NCBI RefSeq assembly: GCF_001667035.1
Contig: NZ_LZIR01000127.1
Coordinates: 1 to 64,000 of the forward strand
Source of the DNA: Mycobacterium sp. 852002-51057_SCH5723018
Lineage (GTDB): Bacteria > Actinomycetota > Actinomycetes > Mycobacteriales > Mycobacteriaceae
Direction of reading: 5' to 3'
Length of the DNA: 64,000 nt
Position 1 is the stretch's first letter; each line of letters begins with the position of its first letter. A program made the position numbers and the translations under genes. This document shows, one piece after another, positions 1 through 8,699 of the stretch. The notes below the pieces were generated by a model. That model worked only from the letters and a program-made list of their open reading frames with translations, did no database searches and was not told the DNA's origin.

Positions 1-206
1 CCGCCACCGCCCGCGCGGTTTATCCTAACCGGGTTGCGGCCGCGGAGTCCATGCCGGCGCCTATGTCCAGCGCGGGCACGGGCCACAGTCGTTCGTCCGC
101 GATCCCCAATCCTTCGCGGCTGGTCGCCAGGACCGTCACGGTCGCCGATGCCGCGAGGATGGCGTCGATGACATCGGCGCGGGCATCGACTCCGCGGCGG
201 CAACCC
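1..206 (-). pseudogene. Degenerate fragment of a LuxR/AfsR-type ATPase regulator, opposite strand
   Basis: Read on the minus strand, about 175 down to 28 encodes a continuous, typical NB-ARC-like ATPase segment: ADVIDAIL, then TVLATSREGLG, DERLWPVPALD and DIGAGMDSAAAT. After that the frame reaches TAA, where the plus-strand paralogue at 170-236 has GAA (Glu). Sequence homologous to ARAVA continues beyond the stop to the window edge, so this copy is interrupted. It contains the 102 bp (68-169) that immediately precede IGAG in this family and that are missing, in the correct orientation, from the gene at 230. It is either a remnant of a divergent paralogue or the product of a small inversion between the repeat arms. 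Confidence 0.6.
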
Positions 207-236
207 TGTTCGTAGAACGCGCGCGGGCGGTGGCGC
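1..236. repeat. 67-bp imperfect inverted repeat (arms 1-67 and 170-236)
   Basis: The reverse complement of 1-67 aligns without gaps to 170-236. In the inner 37 bp (31-67 against 170-206) I count four differences, all at third codon positions of the shared reading frame. The outer part is more diverged but remains colinear up to the window edge, so the left arm may extend further. Each arm encodes the same stretch of an AfsR/LuxR-type ATPase (core residues DIGAG, DSAAAT, ARAVA). The arms therefore look like diverged paralogous gene copies in opposite orientation, not a recent perfect duplication. Confidence 0.85.
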
Positions 237-1828
237 CGCACTTTTCGATGGCCACGGCCAATGAGGCCGCCGCCGTGGTGGAAATCTGCAGGCGCCTTGA
301 CGGGATCCCGCTGGCCATCGAGCTGGCAGCCTCGCGGATGGCATCGATGACGGCGATCGAGGTGCGCGATCGTCTCGATCAGCGGTTCCGGTTGCTCGTC
401 GGAGCGCGACGCGGAGTGGAACGCCACCAAACACTCCGTCACGCGGTGGCTTGGTCCTATGCCCTGCTGGACGAACCGGAAAGGGCGCTCCTGGAGCGGT
501 GTTCGGTGTTTGCCGGCGGATTCGACCTCGAAGGTGCCCGCGCCGTAGCCGGCATCCAGGATCAGTTTGCGGTACTCAATCTGCTGGATGCGTTGGTGCG
601 CAAATCGCTGGTGGTCGCCCACCGGTCCACCGGAAAGACGCGGTTCTCGATGTTGGAGACGATCCGCCAGTTCGCCGATGAGCAGCTCGAGGCATCGGAT
701 GACGGGGAGGCCACCCGTCAGGCACACGCCCGCTACTTCGCCGAACGCGAACCCGACGTGCTCGCACTTTGGGACAGCTCGCGCCAGCGCGACGCTTACG
801 GCTGGCTGGTTACCGAGTTGGCCAACCTGCGAACCGCTTTCCGATGGGCAGCGGCTCATGACCACCTCGACACCGCGGCCGCCATCGCCGTCTATGCCGG
901 ATATCTCGGCGGGTGGATTGAGCTACACGAGCCGTCCACGTGGGCGGAGGAGCTGATCGGCCGCGCTCGAGCAGTCGATCATCCGCGCTTGGGTCAGCTC
1001 TATGTGATAGCCGCCGAGTGCTACCGGACCGGAAGGTTGACCGATGGTGTCGGATACGCCGACGCTGCCGTCGCGATCCTCGGGACCGGCCATTTCGATG
1101 ACATGCTGTTCGATATCGAGCCGACAGCGCTGGGCGGCACATACATCACTGTGGGTTTCATCGACCGCTGGCTGGCGCTGTGCCGTAAGCGGCTCGCGTG
1201 TGGCGAGGGTATGAGTGCCTTTAATCGCGGCTCAATGGTCATGGCTCTAGCAACCGCAGGCGAGTTCGATGAGGCGAAGGCCGCCTCCGAGGAGCTGCTC
1301 GACGCGGCGGATGCGACCGATAATCCGGGCGCTCAGGCATTTGCATTGCTCGCATACGGCTACGTCTGGCGCGATGCTAATCCCACTGCGGCATACGAGG
1401 CGCTCCGCCGCGGTCTGATGGTCGCTCATGACAGCGGCAACCGGATGATCGAGTCCTACACCGCGGTGAACTTGTCGGCCTTCGCCGCCGCCAACCGCGA
1501 CCCGATGGACGCCCTTGACTTCTTGACCCTGGCGATCAAGAACTTCTTCGACACTGGTAGCTACTCCCACATGGTCAGTCCGCTGGCCGTTCTGGCCAGC
1601 CACTTGGATCGGATCGGACGGTATGAGGCGGCCGCGACCATCGTAGGGTTCTCATTTACGGCTTTCGCGCTCGCCACTTTCCCCGAAATCGATGCCGCCG
1701 TCGCCCACCTACGGCAAGCGCTCGGCGAGGACGTGTACCAGTCGCTGACGGACGCGGGCGGGAAGATGGCGAACGCGGATGCCGCGCGATACGCCCTCGA
1801 CCAGATCGATCAGGCCCGAGCCGAGTGA
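230..1828 (+). CDS. 5'-truncated LuxR/AfsR-family ATPase regulator (C-terminal part)
   Basis: The 532-residue product matches the second half of the large mycobacterial ATPase regulators (Rv0386/Rv1358/Rv2488c type). It has the EICRRLDGIPLAIELAA helix-turn segment at about residues 18-34, the winged-helix-like LLDEPERALLERCSVFAGGF region near 77-97, and then a long helical TPR-like tail. The P-loop and the sensor segment expected before residue 1 are absent. The frame is open upstream to a TAA at 26-28 but has no other ATG, GTG or TTG start, and its upstream DNA is the inverted copy described at 1-206. No C-terminal LuxR helix-turn-helix is evident. It probably lacks ATPase function and may be a pseudogene; ATG 230 is simply the first available start. 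Confidence 0.7.
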   Translation: MAPHFSMATANEAAAVVEICRRLDGIPLAIELAASRMASMTAIEVRDRLDQRFRLLVGARRGVERHQTLRHAVAWSYALLDEPERALLERCSVFAGGFDLEGARAVAGIQDQFAVLNLLDALVRKSLVVAHRSTGKTRFSMLETIRQFADEQLEASDDGEATRQAHARYFAEREPDVLALWDSSRQRDAYGWLVTELANLRTAFRWAAAHDHLDTAAAIAVYAGYLGGWIELHEPSTWAEELIGRARAVDHPRLGQLYVIAAECYRTGRLTDGVGYADAAVAILGTGHFDDMLFDIEPTALGGTYITVGFIDRWLALCRKRLACGEGMSAFNRGSMVMALATAGEFDEAKAASEELLDAADATDNPGAQAFALLAYGYVWRDANPTAAYEALRRGLMVAHDSGNRMIESYTAVNLSAFAAANRDPMDALDFLTLAIKNFFDTGSYSHMVSPLAVLASHLDRIGRYEAAATIVGFSFTAFALATFPEIDAAVAHLRQALGEDVYQSLTDAGGKMANADAARYALDQIDQARAE

Positions 1829-1903
1829 ACGCCGCCTCGAAATCGACTGTATGCCCTAGGGATTCGTCGGAATTGATCTCTCGGCGCCTCTCCGTGCCGG
1901 CCT

Positions 1904-4900
1904 TCAGGGACCTTCGAGCACCGCGTCGATCGCGCGGTAGATCCGCTCCTCGCTGACCGGACGCGGTGTGCCGAGCTGCTGGGCCCACAGGCTCACCCGC
2001 AGCTCCTCGATCTGGCGGACGATGTCGCGCACGTCGGCGCCCGCCGACCGTGCGGGAGACAGCGCGCGCACCAGCTCGTCGTACGCGTCCTGCACGGCGT
2101 GCACCCGCGCCATCCGATCCCGGTCGGCCTCCACGGCGTGAGGCAGCCGGTCGAGGCGCCGGCGGATCGCGGTCAGGTAGCGGGTGAGATCGGCGAGATG
2201 TGCGCGGCCCGTCGCGGTGACAAACCCGGACGGCAACAGCCGGTCCAGCTGTCCGCGGACGTCCGCGATCGCGTCGACCTGCGCGGGCGGCGCCTGAGCG
2301 GGCAACGCGAGTTGCACGTCCTGGGCGGCGGACAACACCTTCGCGACCCGGCCGACGATGTCTACCGTCGTCGAAAGCAGGGCCTCCCCCACGTGATCGC
2401 GCAGCGCGGTGAACTCGTCGCGGGTCCACACCGGCGCCCGCAGCAGCGCGTCCGTCGCGGCGTCGGCGCAGTCGTCGAGCAGCGCGGCCAGGGAGCCGTC
2501 TGGATTGGCACCGAGCAGCAAGCGAGTGCGCGGATCGAGCTGCCGCTCAACGGCTTTGACCGGTGACGCCACACTTAGCCGCAGCAGTCGCCGCGTGCCC
2601 CGTCGCATCACACGATCCCGCTCGGCGGGCGTTGCGTACACGCGCAGGTCGACGGCGGTGCCCGCGTCGACGAACCCGGGGAAGCCCCGCACGGTGCGTC
2701 GGTCAACCGTGCGCTCGACGACGCGCGGCACTTCGTCGAGGTCGTCGGGCCAGCTGCGCAATCCCGGTCGTTCCAGCTCGCCGGCGACCGCCTGCGCGAC
2801 CGCGTGCCGGGCCGGCGTCGCCAGCCCGTGCTGCAGCGCGTGCAGGTCCTTGCCGCGGGCGACCTCGGTGCCGTCCGTGGACTCGACGGCAAACGTCACC
2901 CGCAGGTGCGGCGGCAGCTTGGCCAGGTCGAAGGCGTCGACGGGCACCAGAACCCCGGTGCGGCGGCGCAATTCGCGCTGCAATGCCTCCAGCAGCGGCT
3001 CCCGCGCAGGGTCGATCCCGGCCAGCACCGCTCGAGCGGTGTCAGGTGCGGGAACGAAGTTGCGGCGCAAGTCTTTTGGCAGCGACCGGATGAGCGCGGT
3101 GACCAGCTCCTCGCGCAGCGCCGGCACCTGCCAGGCGAACTCGTCGCCACCCAACCGCGCGAGCACGTCGATCGGGACGTGCACCGTGACGCCGTCGTCG
3201 GCGGCGCCGGGCTCGAACCGGTACGTCAGGGGCAGCGCGACATCGCCCGCCCGCCAGGTGTCCGGTCGGTCGGAGTCGGCGGTGTCCTCGGTGCGCAGCA
3301 GGTCGTTGCGGGCGAACGTCAAAAGGTCAGGTGTCTTGTGCCGCTGCTTTTTCCACCACGCGTCGAAGTGGCGGGCGGAGACAACGTCGGTCGGGATGCG
3401 GACGTCGTAGAGCGCGTAGACGTCTTCGTCACCGACCAGCAGGTCGCGGCGGCGGGCCCTCTCCTCCAGCTCCTCGAGCTCCGCGCGTAGCCGCGCGTTG
3501 TCGCGGAAGAAGTGATGGCGGGTCTGCCAATCGCCCTCCACCAGCGCGTGGCGGATGAACAGTTCGCGCGCCTCCTCCGGCTCCACGCCCGCGTAGCCGA
3601 CGCGGCGGCGCGCGACGAGTGGCAGGCCGTACAGGGTCACCCTCTCGTAGGCCATCACCTCGCCACGTTTGGCGTCCCAGTGCGGCTCACTGTAGCTGCG
3701 CTGCACCAGGTCGCCCGCGACCCGCTCGACCACCTCGGGCTGGATGCGCGCGGCGGTCCGCCCGTACAGGCGGCTGGTCTCGACCAGCTCCGCCACGACC
3801 ACCCAGCGCGGCGGTCGCTTGGCGAGCGCCGAGCCGGGTGCCAAGACGAACCGCGAATTGCGGGCACCCAGATACTCGCGCTCATCCTCCCGGCGCATAC
3901 CCACATGTGACAGCAACCCGGCGAGCAGCGCGGCGTGGACGCGCGCGGCATCGATCGGCTCGAGTGCATCTGAGGACTCGACAATTCCCAGGTCGCGGGC
4001 GATGCTGCGCAGTTGGCCGACCAAGTCCTGCCATTCGCGGATGCGCAGGTAGTGCAGAAACTCGTCGCGGCACATTCGCCTGAAAGCGTTGCCCGACAGC
4101 GTCTTTCGCTGGTCTCGCAGGTAGTTCCAGAGGTTCAGGTAGGACAGGAAGTCCGAGCCCTCGTCGGCGAAGCGGGCGTGCTTCTGGCGCGCGGCCTCCT
4201 CGCGGTCGGTGGGCCGCTCCCGCGGGTCCGGGATCGTCAGCGCGGCGGCCAGCACCAGCACCTCCCGCACGCAGCCCTCGGCCTCGGCCGCCAGGATCAT
4301 CCGGCCCAGCCGTGGGTCCACCGGCAACCGCGCCAGGCGCCGGCCGAGGTCGGTGATCGCACCGTGGGCGTCGAACGCGCCGAGCTCCTGCAGCAGCTGC
4401 ACACCGTCGCGGACGCTGCGCCGGTCCGGCGGATCGAGGAACGGGAAGTCCTCGACCTCGCCGAGCTGCAGCGCGGCCATCTGCAGGATCACCGCCGCGA
4501 GGTTGGTTCGCAGGATCTCGGGGTCGGTGTAGCGCGGGCGGGCCGCGAAGTCGTCCTCGGAGTAGAGGCGGATGCACACGCCGGGCGCCACCCGCCCGGA
4601 GCGGCCGGCCCGCTGCGCGGCCGACGCCTGCGAGATCGGCTCGATCGGCAGCCGCTGCACCTTCAAGCGGCGGCTGTATCGGGAGATGCGGGCGTTGCCC
4701 GGGTCGACGACGTAACGGATCCCGGGCACCGTCAGCGACGTCTCGGCGACGTTGGTCGCCAGCACGACGCGCCGCCCGGTATGGGGCGCGAACACCTTGT
4801 GCTGCTCGGCGGTCGGCAGCCGGGCGTAGAGCGGCAGCACCTCGGTGTGCTTCAACCCTCCCAAAGCCTCTGCGGTGTCGCGGATTTCGCGCTCGCCGGA

Positions 4901-5869
4901 CAGGAACACGAGAACGTCGCCGGGCGGTTCGGCCTCGAGCTCACCGATCGCGTCGACGATCGCCTCGATTTCGTCGCGGGTCTCGGTGCGCACGATCTCG
5001 TGGTCGGGGTCGTCGGGATCGGTGGACTCTTCCTGGGAGCCCGACTTCACGGGAACTTCCAGCGGCCGGTACCGGATCTCCACCGGGTACGTCCGCCCGG
5101 ACACCTCGACGATCGGCGCGCCGCCGCTGGGTCCATGCTCGGCTCGGCCGAAGTGCGCGGCGAAACGTTGGGGCTCGATGGTCGCCGAGGTGACGATCAC
5201 CTTGAGGTCCGGGCGGCGCGGCAGCAGTTCGCGCAGGTAACCCAGCAGGAAGTCGATGTTGAGGCTGCGCTCGTGGGCCTCGTCGAGGATGAGCGTGTCA
5301 TAGCGCAGCAGCCGGCGGTCGCGCTGGATCTCCGCCAGCAGGATGCCGTCGGTCATGAGCTTGACCAGGGTGCGGTCGCTGACCTGATCGGTGAACCTGA
5401 CGGTGTAGCCGACCGCGTCCCCGAGCGGGGTGCCCAGCTCGTCGGCGATGCGCTGCGCGACCGTGCGGGCGGCCAGCCGCCGAGGCTGCGTGTGGCCGAT
5501 GGTGCCGCGGATGCCGCGGCCGAGTTCCAGGCAGATCTTGGGCAGCTGGGTGGTCTTGCCCGATCCGGTTTCCCCGGCGACGACGACCACTTGGTTGTCC
5601 CGTATGGCCTCGGCGATGTCCTGTCGCCGCTCGCTGACGGGCAGGTCGGGGTAGGTGATTGCCGGACGGGCGGCTTGCCGGGTGGCGACCAGCGCTTCGC
5701 CGGCGGCGATCTGGTCGGCGAGCTGCCGCAGCTTGTCGGGCTTCGCCCCGCGCAGGTTCTTCAGGCGCCGGCCCAGGCGTGCGGCGTCGCGGATGGTCAA
5801 ACCGTCGAGGCGTTTGCGCAGCTCCTCCGGAGATAGTGCCCCGGGTCTGTCAAGGGACGGTTCGGCCAC
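1904..5869 (-). CDS. hrpA: ATP-dependent RNA helicase HrpA (DEAH box)
   Basis: This DEAH-box helicase of about 1321 residues has the size of E. coli HrpA (1300). Numbering from the GTG at 5869, Walker A GETGSGKT lies at 99-106 and DEAH at 196-199, followed by the SAT motif and, in domain 2, QRAGRSGR (motif VI). A helicase-associated region and the long HrpA-type C-terminal domain (DUF3418) follow. An upstream in-frame ATG at 6097 would give a longer product, but that extension overlaps the divergent hydrolase gene and has poor coding character, so GTG 5869 (VAEPSLDRPG) is preferred. HrpA family members remodel RNA and ribosomes; in E. coli HrpA acts on collided ribosomes. The stop is TGA at 1904-1906. 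Confidence 0.95.
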   Translation of the reverse strand: MAEPSLDRPGALSPEELRKRLDGLTIRDAARLGRRLKNLRGAKPDKLRQLADQIAAGEALVATRQAARPAITYPDLPVSERRQDIAEAIRDNQVVVVAGETGSGKTTQLPKICLELGRGIRGTIGHTQPRRLAARTVAQRIADELGTPLGDAVGYTVRFTDQVSDRTLVKLMTDGILLAEIQRDRRLLRYDTLILDEAHERSLNIDFLLGYLRELLPRRPDLKVIVTSATIEPQRFAAHFGRAEHGPSGGAPIVEVSGRTYPVEIRYRPLEVPVKSGSQEESTDPDDPDHEIVRTETRDEIEAIVDAIGELEAEPPGDVLVFLSGEREIRDTAEALGGLKHTEVLPLYARLPTAEQHKVFAPHTGRRVVLATNVAETSLTVPGIRYVVDPGNARISRYSRRLKVQRLPIEPISQASAAQRAGRSGRVAPGVCIRLYSEDDFAARPRYTDPEILRTNLAAVILQMAALQLGEVEDFPFLDPPDRRSVRDGVQLLQELGAFDAHGAITDLGRRLARLPVDPRLGRMILAAEAEGCVREVLVLAAALTIPDPRERPTDREEAARQKHARFADEGSDFLSYLNLWNYLRDQRKTLSGNAFRRMCRDEFLHYLRIREWQDLVGQLRSIARDLGIVESSDALEPIDAARVHAALLAGLLSHVGMRREDEREYLGARNSRFVLAPGSALAKRPPRWVVVAELVETSRLYGRTAARIQPEVVERVAGDLVQRSYSEPHWDAKRGEVMAYERVTLYGLPLVARRRVGYAGVEPEEARELFIRHALVEGDWQTRHHFFRDNARLRAELEELEERARRRDLLVGDEDVYALYDVRIPTDVVSARHFDAWWKKQRHKTPDLLTFARNDLLRTEDTADSDRPDTWRAGDVALPLTYRFEPGAADDGVTVHVPIDVLARLGGDEFAWQVPALREELVTALIRSLPKDLRRNFVPAPDTARAVLAGIDPAREPLLEALQRELRRRTGVLVPVDAFDLAKLPPHLRVTFAVESTDGTEVARGKDLHALQHGLATPARHAVAQAVAGELERPGLRSWPDDLDEVPRVVERTVDRRTVRGFPGFVDAGTAVDLRVYATPAERDRVMRRGTRRLLRLSVASPVKAVERQLDPRTRLLLGANPDGSLAALLDDCADAATDALLRAPVWTRDEFTALRDHVGEALLSTTVDIVGRVAKVLSAAQDVQLALPAQAPPAQVDAIADVRGQLDRLLPSGFVTATGRAHLADLTRYLTAIRRRLDRLPHAVEADRDRMARVHAVQDAYDELVRALSPARSAGADVRDIVRQIEELRVSLWAQQLGTPRPVSEERIYRAIDAVLEGP

Positions 5870-5947
5870 TCCGGCCAGGATAGGCGGCCCCGGTAATAAC
5901 CCTCGCAAGAATGGGAACCCACGGTCAAAGCCAGGGAGGAGCAGCTC

Positions 5948-7189
5948 GTGCAAGGACAGGAAATCCGCTCGCTCGCCGACCTCGCCGGTGAAGGCACCCG
6001 CGTTGTGACGACTCTGATCCGCGACATGCACAGCGGCGTCGCGCGGCGTGTCTTCGGCTCGATTGGCCCCGTGGCGAAACCCGTGGAGGTGGTCCACAAC
6101 AGCATCGCCGCCTCCGTCTACTACGGCGTCGACTGCGCGATACGCGCCTCACTGCGCGGGGCCGGTGAACTGACCGCCGAGGCCCTGGGCGACGACGAGG
6201 ACGACACCGTCGAATCGCATCCCACGGTCGCCGGGGTGATCGCCGCGCTCAATGGAATCTATGGCGACGAGCTGACCGAGCGTGAGAACGGATTCGCGCT
6301 GAGCATGCAGATTCGCCGCCAGGGGCGGCCCGTCGCGATGAACGCCGCAGACATCGCCGCGGCGTTCCCGGAGGCGACCGGCCGCATCGCGGTGTTCATG
6401 CACGGCTGGTGCATGACCGAAAGGTCGTGGTGGCGGCGCCCGCGCGACGGCGAGGCCGCGCGTCCCTACGGGGCGCGGCTGCACAGCGACCTCGGGTTCA
6501 CGCCCGTTTACCTGCGCTACAACACGGGCCTGCACATCTCCGACAACGGCAAAGCCCTGGCCGCCCTGATCGATCAGCTGCAGACGCTGTGGCCGGTGCC
6601 GGTCGAGGAGATCGCGTTGATCGGGCACTCGATGGGCGGACTGGTGGTGCGCAGCGCGTGCCACTACGGCACCGAGCAACAGCACGGCTGGCCCGACGCC
6701 GTCCGCCACGTCGTCTGCCTGGGTTCCCCGCACCTGGGAGCCGACCTGGAAAAGGGCGTCAACGCCGCGTCGTGGCTGCTGGCCCGGCTACCCGAAACCC
6801 GCGCCGTCTCTGGATTTCTCAACGCCCGCAGCGCCGGCACGAAGGATCTACGGTACGGCGCATTGCTCGACGAGGACTGGAGTGACTGCGACCCGGACGA
6901 ATTCCTGTGCGACCGCTGCCACGAGGTGCCGTTCCTCCCCCACGCCGTCTACCACTTCGTCGCCACCAGCGCGGGGCCGGGAGCGTTGGGCGTGGCCCTC
7001 GGCGACCGCCTGGTGCGCCCCACGAGCGCGGCTGGGGTGGGCAGGTCTCGACGGGTTCCGTTCGAGCCGGACCACGGCCTGACGCTCACCGGCCTGCACC
7101 ACTTCGATCTGCTCAACCACTCCGCTATCTACGCGAAGCTGCACGACTGGCTCGGACAGTCACCTCAGCAGACCGAGTCCACCGGCTAG
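5948..7189 (+). CDS. Alpha/beta hydrolase, PGAP1/lipase-like
   Basis: The 413-residue product carries an oxyanion-type VFMHGW segment (149-154) and the nucleophile elbow GHSMGG with Ser228, characteristic of PGAP1-like/triacylglycerol lipase-type alpha/beta hydrolases. A mixed helical N-terminal region of about 120 residues precedes the hydrolase core. No classical signal peptide is visible, so it is probably cytosolic or peripherally attached. The GTG start at 5948 is supported by a strong AGGGAGGAG Shine-Dalgarno at 5933-5941. It is transcribed divergently from hrpA, with 78 bp between the starts. The substrate cannot be told from sequence; a lipid ester or acylated envelope compound is plausible. 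Confidence 0.85.
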   Translation: MQGQEIRSLADLAGEGTRVVTTLIRDMHSGVARRVFGSIGPVAKPVEVVHNSIAASVYYGVDCAIRASLRGAGELTAEALGDDEDDTVESHPTVAGVIAALNGIYGDELTERENGFALSMQIRRQGRPVAMNAADIAAAFPEATGRIAVFMHGWCMTERSWWRRPRDGEAARPYGARLHSDLGFTPVYLRYNTGLHISDNGKALAALIDQLQTLWPVPVEEIALIGHSMGGLVVRSACHYGTEQQHGWPDAVRHVVCLGSPHLGADLEKGVNAASWLLARLPETRAVSGFLNARSAGTKDLRYGALLDEDWSDCDPDEFLCDRCHEVPFLPHAVYHFVATSAGPGALGVALGDRLVRPTSAAGVGRSRRVPFEPDHGLTLTGLHHFDLLNHSAIYAKLHDWLGQSPQQTESTG

Positions 7190-7276
7190 GTGTATGAGGC
7201 CAATACTTCGTTGACGCGTATCGGCACTAGCGACGCCGGTGGCTGTTCGCCCTAGTTCGACTACTTTCCGCGCCGG

Positions 7277-8038
7277 TCAGTGGCCAGTTCGATCCGCGTT
7301 CGCGTGGATCGCATCGCGGCAGTAGGCCGCGAGGCCCGGGAGCCCGAATGATTCGTCGTATGTGGCGACGTACTTGGGGTCGCTCACGTACATGTCGCCC
7401 AGGTTGCGGTGGAAGGCCGGCGGGCAGTCGTAGAACCAGCGATTCACATGGAGCCGGTGTTGCTCCGCCGCATTCATCGCCTCTTCAGAGTCGGCCGGGA
7501 GCCCAGCGCGGAAGGCGTCGGACAAAGCCTTCTCAACAGCTTCTCCCTCGGCCTTGATCTGGACCCAGTCGTCCTTACCATAGGACTTCGTTCGACGCTG
7601 CGATTCCTTCCACTCTGCGGTCTCGCCCCACTTCTGCTCGGCCTGTGCCTGGTAGTCGTCGAAGCCGTCACCGAAGAGTTCGCGCATGTCGTCGTCGGTA
7701 ATGGGTGTGTTCGTCATTGCTTTCTCCAATGCCTGATCGATTGCCTCGACGAGGTCCTTCATCTCATCGAGTCGGGACATGACGCGTTCGCGCTGGCGAA
7801 CCAGGTGGCTGACCTCGTTGCCCTCTTCGAGCAGGCTCGCGATCTCGCCAAGAGACAGCTCGAGCCGGCGGTAAACGATGACCTGGGACAAGCGCGTCAG
7901 GTCTCCCGACGTGTAAACCCGATAACCCGACGCTGCACGCCGGCTCGGGGTCAACAGCCCAATTTCGTCATAGTGGTGAAGCGTCCGGACCGTGATGCCA
8001 AATCGCTCGGCGACTTCGCCCACGGTGAGTTCGTCCAC
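7277..8038 (-). CDS. MerR-family transcriptional regulator, TipAL type
   Basis: An N-terminal MerR winged helix (EVAERFGITVRTLHHYDEIG, then SGYRVY) is followed by a coiled-coil dimerisation helix (about 75-115) and a C-terminal TipAS-like drug-sensing domain. That domain includes the RWFYDCPPAFHRNLGDMYV and DPKYVATYDE segments. The whole protein matches Streptomyces TipAL in architecture and length (about 253 residues). GTG 8038 is preferred because CAGGAG lies 6 nt upstream; an alternative GTG at 8056 adds six residues. In TipAL, the TipAS domain binds thiopeptides and other cyclic compounds and the protein activates its own promoter. The palindrome at 8073-8089 suggests the same autoregulation here. 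Confidence 0.9.
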   Translation of the reverse strand: MDELTVGEVAERFGITVRTLHHYDEIGLLTPSRRAASGYRVYTSGDLTRLSQVIVYRRLELSLGEIASLLEEGNEVSHLVRQRERVMSRLDEMKDLVEAIDQALEKAMTNTPITDDDMRELFGDGFDDYQAQAEQKWGETAEWKESQRRTKSYGKDDWVQIKAEGEAVEKALSDAFRAGLPADSEEAMNAAEQHRLHVNRWFYDCPPAFHRNLGDMYVSDPKYVATYDESFGLPGLAAYCRDAIHANADRTGH

Positions 8039-8072
8039 CCGAATCTCCTGCGTCACGTCGATCAGGCTGGTG

Positions 8073-8094
8073 CCTCACGCCGCGTGAGGGTCAA
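8073..8094 (-). promoter_or_regulatory. TipA-type MerR operator/promoter
   Basis: A perfect inverted repeat, CCTCACG-CCG-CGTGAGG (8073-8089), lies just upstream of the MerR gene. On the minus strand TTGACC (8089-8094) abuts it as a -35 candidate. A 19-nt spacer, usual for MerR-activated promoters, would place a weak -10 at 8064-8069. From memory, the repeat closely resembles the tipA operator of Streptomyces. Confidence 0.65.
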
Positions 8095-8236
8095 GTCTTC
8101 ATGCTCGAACTTATTCGAACGCTGAGGATCCGGTCACCTGCCGCAGTGAAGATGCTTCCTCTCTGCCAGGTTCATGAAGCCCGGCTCAGCTCCGTCCGTG
8201 ACAACAACGTCATGGCCAGCAACAGCTAGGTCGCGA

Positions 8237-8668
8237 TCACGGCCGGTGGTACTGATCGTTGATGAGGATCTGGACGCCCCGCCATCCCCAGTAGACGCGG
8301 TGGGCGGTGATCAATCCGTTCTCGATCTCCATCACCTCGACAAAGTCCATCTGTTGGCCGTCCGGGGTCTCCCGGGGATACTCCCAGGTCGCGCGCCTCC
8401 CGTCGGTGAAGAACCCTGCCCGGTAATACTGGCGCTCGTCGGGTGTACGAGCGACGACCTCGGCGAGGAAGGGACGCAGCTCGTCGTGGCCTCGACACAC
8501 CCCGGCCCCACCGAGGATGTGAGCCGCGACCGGGCTTTCCAGCACGGCATCGGGTGCATAGCAGGCCACCAGGGCCTCGGCGTCGTGTTCGGCTAGCGCC
8601 TTCTCCCAGGCCTGGACCACCGCCTCGATGGCCGCGACGTCTGGTGCGCGGTTGTTTCCATTCGTCAT
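8237..8668 (-). CDS. SnoaL/NTF2-like domain protein
   Basis: A 143-residue protein with the NTF2-like pattern: AIEAVVQAWEKALAEHDAEAL, YAPDAVLESP, a mid-barrel TWEYPRE strand and the C-terminal VMEIENGLITAHRVYWG strand. Such single-domain proteins are cone-shaped barrels that act as small isomerases, hydrolases or ligand binders, and the reaction cannot be predicted here. The start MTNGNN at 8668 is chosen over an upstream extension because the extra residues are of poor coding character. It lies 31 bp after zwf on the same strand, so the two may be co-transcribed. Confidence 0.8.
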   Translation of the reverse strand: MTNGNNRAPDVAAIEAVVQAWEKALAEHDAEALVACYAPDAVLESPVAAHILGGAGVCRGHDELRPFLAEVVARTPDERQYYRAGFFTDGRRATWEYPRETPDGQQMDFVEVMEIENGLITAHRVYWGWRGVQILINDQYHRP

Positions 8669-8699
8669 GAATCCAGTGTTACGCAGCGCGGCGACGCGA

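Noticed and set aside
4013..5836. 607-residue frame antisense to hrpA
   Set aside because: A GC-rich antisense shadow with no recognisable domain; hrpA motifs on the minus strand are unambiguous.
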